Below, in pieces: positions 61,846 through 64,000 of a DNA stretch of 64,000 nucleotides. A program made the translations under genes and the position numbers. A model generated the notes under the pieces. That model made no database searches. It was given only the letters and a program-made list of their open reading frames with translations, and was not told the DNA's origin. Source of the DNA: Chloroflexota bacterium (GTDB lineage: Bacteria > Chloroflexota > Anaerolineae > UBA4142); contig JAMCQI010000057.1 of assembly GCA_023381515.1 (NCBI GenBank), positions 62,001 through 126,000 on the forward strand, written 5' to 3'. Each line of letters starts with the position of its first letter. Within the stretch, counting starts at the first letter, position 1.

Positions 61846-62394
61846 ATGAGTCCTCAAGCGCCACGCCAATCGCCCGAGCAAGCCCAATCGAACAAGCCCT
61901 GGAAGCCCTGGGTACTGGATCGGATGCTCGAGTCCCCGACCCGTCGAGGATTCGAGCCGAGCGCGCCTTCAATCCGAACATGGCTGCTCGGCATCCCCGT
62001 ACTCTGCGTCCTGCTGGGAGCCTGTGTGCTGCTATTGTGGAGAGGATTGGGCGGTCAATCAGAAGGTGCCGCGCCTCTTGATGGGACGCCGTCTCCAACC
62101 GTGCAGTTGCTAGTTCCAGCCATCGGAACGGGGCTTGCGACTCCTGCTCCCATGACACCCTCCCCGATGCCGATGCGAACGAGCCCCACTCCCTCTCCCT
62201 TCCCGAGCCCTACCGCGACGCGGATTGCTGTTCCGGCCGCTACTCCATTTAAGTACAAAGTGAAAGCCGGTGATACTCTACTCGGCATCGCCCTCAAGTA
62301 CGGCATCTTGGTCGATTCTCTCCGAGAAGCAAATGGATTGAGCGGCGATGTGTTTCGCGTCGGCGAGGAGCTGGTCATCCCCGTGTCACGTTGA
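61846..62394 (+). CDS. LysM-domain membrane protein
   Basis: The protein has 182 residues. A cytoplasmic start, a membrane helix (about 46-66) and a Pro/Ser/Thr-rich linker lead to one LysM domain at the C-terminus (about 136-180; YKVKAGDTLLGIALKYGI). LysM binds peptidoglycan. The protein thus spans from membrane to wall. It is transcribed from its own promoter with almost no leader. It may help conjugation or surface exclusion, by analogy only. Confidence 0.8.
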   Translation: MSPQAPRQSPEQAQSNKPWKPWVLDRMLESPTRRGFEPSAPSIRTWLLGIPVLCVLLGACVLLLWRGLGGQSEGAAPLDGTPSPTVQLLVPAIGTGLATPAPMTPSPMPMRTSPTPSPFPSPTATRIAVPAATPFKYKVKAGDTLLGIALKYGILVDSLREANGLSGDVFRVGEELVIPVSR

Positions 62395-62470
62395 TTGACC
62401 CCATCAACGCAATTGATGCGCCGACTTTTGTGGCGCCTCGCACGTCACTGTTCTTCGATATATTGCTCAA

Positions 62471-62501
62471 ACCCGGGATGGGAACTCTAAACATCCCGGG
62501 T
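62471..62501 (+). terminator. hairpin between LysM and the next gene
   Basis: ACCCGGGATG and CATCCCGGGT form a perfect 10-bp stem with an 11-base loop. It is followed by CGCTGTTTGT and the Shine-Dalgarno site of the next gene, so it could be a terminator or a translation-control element. Confidence 0.5.
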
Positions 62502-62523
62502 CGCTGTTTGTAAGGAGGATTTC

Positions 62524-63042
62524 ATGAAAGAAGATAAAGATAAAGTAGTGGCACCTCGATCCACCGGAAATGGTCTCGGACCTGTTGCGCGTGAGAAATA
62601 CGAAGCGATTCTGCAGGCACGCGTTCGCCGCTGCATTGCAGTTCAGGAGACGCTGATCAAGGCGCGCCGACCGGACGCGCAGGAAATCTTTCTCGAGAAG
62701 AATGCGCTGGTCGGAAAGATTGCGGCCTACCGCGCCGCGCTCGAAGAGCTGATCGGCTTCTTCGGAGAACCGGACTGGCGGAACCCAGCCTGGTTGCGCG
62801 ACGATAGCGCCTTGCGGAATCATCCCAAAGTCGAAAAGGGGATTAACGCGATCCTGCGTGAGATGCCGGACCTGAAGGACGTCTTCACCGAGCTCGATCG
62901 GTTGCATCACTTCGAAGAGCAGGTCACGGAAAAGGTCTGGTTGGCGGGTGCTCCCGAGGAGATCGCCGAGCTCCTTGAAGAGATTGGCGAGCCTCCCGTC
63001 CAGGCCGATAGCGGGAATGACGGAGCCGAGCCGGGCAGTTGA
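62524..63042 (+). CDS. unknown helical protein
   Basis: The protein has 172 residues and starts behind AAGGAGG. It is mostly helical, with coiled-coil character in the middle (ELDRLHHFEEQVTEKVW) and a disordered acidic end. It is bracketed by two similar hairpins. No family is recognised. Confidence 0.6.
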   Translation: MKEDKDKVVAPRSTGNGLGPVAREKYEAILQARVRRCIAVQETLIKARRPDAQEIFLEKNALVGKIAAYRAALEELIGFFGEPDWRNPAWLRDDSALRNHPKVEKGINAILREMPDLKDVFTELDRLHHFEEQVTEKVWLAGAPEEIAELLEEIGEPPVQADSGNDGAEPGS

Positions 63043-63068
63043 TTTAAAAGGCAGCTGGCGCAAATAAG

Positions 63069-63106
63069 GAACCGGGATGCGATTTTCCTCTCATCCCGGT
63101 TCTTTT
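63069..63106 (+). terminator. intrinsic terminator
   Basis: GAACCGGGATG (63069-63079) and CATCCCGGTTC (63092-63102) form a perfect 11-bp stem with a 12-base loop, followed by TTTT. It shares its CCGGGATG core with the hairpin at 62471-62501. Confidence 0.75.
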
Positions 63107-63115
63107 GCTAAAGCA

Positions 63116-63424
63116 ATGATACCAACCGTCACGGTCGGGACGAAATTGGCCGGCATATTCGGTGACGAGGCAGAGCTGGTCAGCCAGACGTACGTGCAGA
63201 CGATGCGGGCCCTGCAGGAGATGGCGGTTCTGGCGAGCGAACAGAATGTGACTCGTTCACAGCAGGGCTCCCCCGCCCTCTCCGATATCTATGTCCGCGA
63301 GGCGGTCATGTTTGCGAGCGTCGCTCAGGAACTGCGCCACGCGACGGATCGAGTGCGAGAGCTCCTCGACGGGGTCACCCTCACGACCGTCTTTGAGAAA
63401 GGAAACCACCCGTGCAACTCTTGA
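63116..63424 (+). CDS. small unknown protein
   Basis: The product has about 102 residues from ATG 63116. The frame is open from 63077, but that ATG lies in the terminator stem. It is soluble and helical (AQELRHATDRVRELLDG). It overlaps the DUF2958 start by 13 bases. No family is recognised. Confidence 0.45.
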   Translation: MIPTVTVGTKLAGIFGDEAELVSQTYVQTMRALQEMAVLASEQNVTRSQQGSPALSDIYVREAVMFASVAQELRHATDRVRELLDGVTLTTVFEKGNHPCNS

Positions 63425-63561
63425 CCCAGGAACTGAGAGAGAAACTGCCGCCACTCGGCACAACCGAAAAGGCTGAAGACCCCATGTGTCAGGTCAAATA
63501 CTTTACTCCCGACAGCGGCTGGACTTGGTTTGCCATCGAATTCGTGTCGCGTCCAACGTAA
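63412..63561 (+). pseudogene. truncated DUF2958 protein
   Basis: It starts at GTG behind AAAGGA. The 49 residues LTQELREKLPPLGTTE and onward to YFTPDSGWTWFAIEF match the start of DUF2958, but the family's later part (LFFG...ELGYF) is missing. The sequence breaks where TGTCGCGTCC begins (63545), and the frame stops soon after. So a transposon has cut the gene. Confidence 0.65.
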
Positions 63562-64000
63562 CTTGAGAATAGAATGGAATCCAGCGTAACTTGAGAAAAC
63601 GGGATTTCACCAGCGTTGAGTAGGGTCACCAATCCAGCGGTCAATCAATTCCCGGACGGCCGGATCCGCCTCCTTGCGATTCGTGTGCACGCCGGCTTCT
63701 TTCAGAATCCCGAGTTGCGTTAGGCGGATGCCGCGGACGACGAGACGTGCCGCCGCGGCGTTGATCTGGGCGCACTCCTTCTGCCGCCGTTCCAACTTCA
63801 GCTGGGCATTGTATTCGCCGACCGCTTGGCGGACCGCGGCATAGACGCGGGGGCGGGTGCGGGCGAGCACGCCGGGGGAGTATCCCGCTCGCACCGCCAC
63901 CCCCAGGATGGTCAAGGGTTTGCCCCACCGTTTCAAATCGGTCACGATGGACTGACACTGCGCTTTCAGCGCTTCTTCCTGATCATCATCAACCAAACGA
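63545..64000 (-). mobile_element. end of a Tn7/Mu-like transposon (partial)
   Basis: From 63545 the sequence starts with TGT and contains CCAACGTAACTTGAGAA (63553-63569) and CCAGCGTAACTTGAGAA (63581-63597), a direct repeat at 28-base spacing. Ends starting TGT with repeated transposase sites are typical of Tn7, Tn5053 and Mu-like elements. The remainder lies beyond the window. Confidence 0.45.
63607..64000 (-). CDS. C-terminal part of a TniQ/TnsD-like protein (partial)
   Basis: The reading frame runs off the window end. The visible 130 residues are two similar helix-turn-helix-like units of about 55 residues (LTILGVAVRAGYSPGVLART, then LTQLGILKEAGVHTNRKEAD). Such repeats occur at the C-termini of TniQ/TnsD proteins. 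Position next to the transposon end supports this, but other DNA-binding proteins are possible. Confidence 0.35.
   Translation of the reverse strand, partial: RLVDDDQEEALKAQCQSIVTDLKRWGKPLTILGVAVRAGYSPGVLARTRPRVYAAVRQAVGEYNAQLKLERRQKECAQINAAAARLVVRGIRLTQLGILKEAGVHTNRKEADPAVRELIDRWIGDPTQRW

Noticed and set aside
63077..63115. ATG at 63077 as start of the small gene
   Set aside because: It lies inside the stem of the terminator hairpin and lacks a ribosome site; the ATG at 63116 is more plausible.
1..64000. tRNA or rRNA genes
   Set aside because: I saw none while reading, but did not scan exhaustively; a covariance search would be needed to exclude a tRNA.

Overview
The window reads as part of a large conjugative mobile element (plasmid or ICE) with a defence island set inside it. 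The host is probably a bacterium with Gram-positive-style conjugation genes: there is a PrgI-type membrane protein, a split VirB4/TraC ATPase, a zinc-ribbon coupling protein, a replication-relaxation protein, and frequent TTG and GTG starts with good Shine-Dalgarno sites. A Chloroflexota host fits the overall look, but this is an inference; there is no rRNA or other phylogenetic marker here. No relaxase was recognised.

Layout. (1) 1-15127, rightward: conjugation module with two pilin-like paralogues, a TrbL/VirB6-like channel protein, PrgI, a membrane-anchored glycosyl hydrolase, a zinc ribbon protein, VirB4 in two genes, an M23 peptidase, a VirD4-type coupling ATPase, and a replication-relaxation protein with two winged-helix units. 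(2) 15176-17151: a ParB-like protein coupled to a DnaB/RecA-like ATPase. (3) 17356-35042, leftward: a BREX locus in the order brxE-brxA-brxB-brxC-pglX-pglZ-brxL, followed by a PHP-SMC ATPase of the TrlF type. A candidate promoter and a terminator-like hairpin precede brxE. (4) 35337-41335, leftward: a two-gene helicase-nuclease pair (AddAB/AdnAB-like) whose genes overlap by 4 nt. (5) 41336-45870: a patchwork with a KTSC-domain gene, a complete ISAzo13-family insertion sequence whose transposase needs a -1 frameshift, a probable nucleotide-hydrolase defence-like gene, three 23-bp-spaced repeats, and a candidate non-coding RNA with its own promoter and terminator. (6) 45871-63561, rightward: maintenance and replication genes. 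These are two tiny membrane proteins, a coiled-coil protein, a UvrD-type helicase, a short DnaG-type primase, then a PRTRC-like cassette with a ubiquitin-like protein, an E2-like protein, a JAMM peptidase and a ThiF/E1 protein, followed by a beta clamp, a NurA nuclease, a ParB protein and several unknown genes. (7) 63545-64000: the end of another transposon, which has cut a DUF2958 gene.

How the parts may work together. The conjugation genes move the element. The ParB, DnaB-like, primase, helicase, clamp and NurA genes suggest that it handles much of its own replication and partition. BREX, the TrlF-like protein and the TIR/deoxyribosyltransferase-like protein look like anti-phage cargo. The most unusual feature is a full set of E1, E2, ubiquitin-like and deubiquitinase-like proteins next to an element-encoded sliding clamp and a protein ending in a clamp-binding peptide. 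The E2-like protein has a eukaryote-like catalytic motif around its only cysteine. This suggests, without proof, a protein-conjugation system acting on the element's replication machinery.
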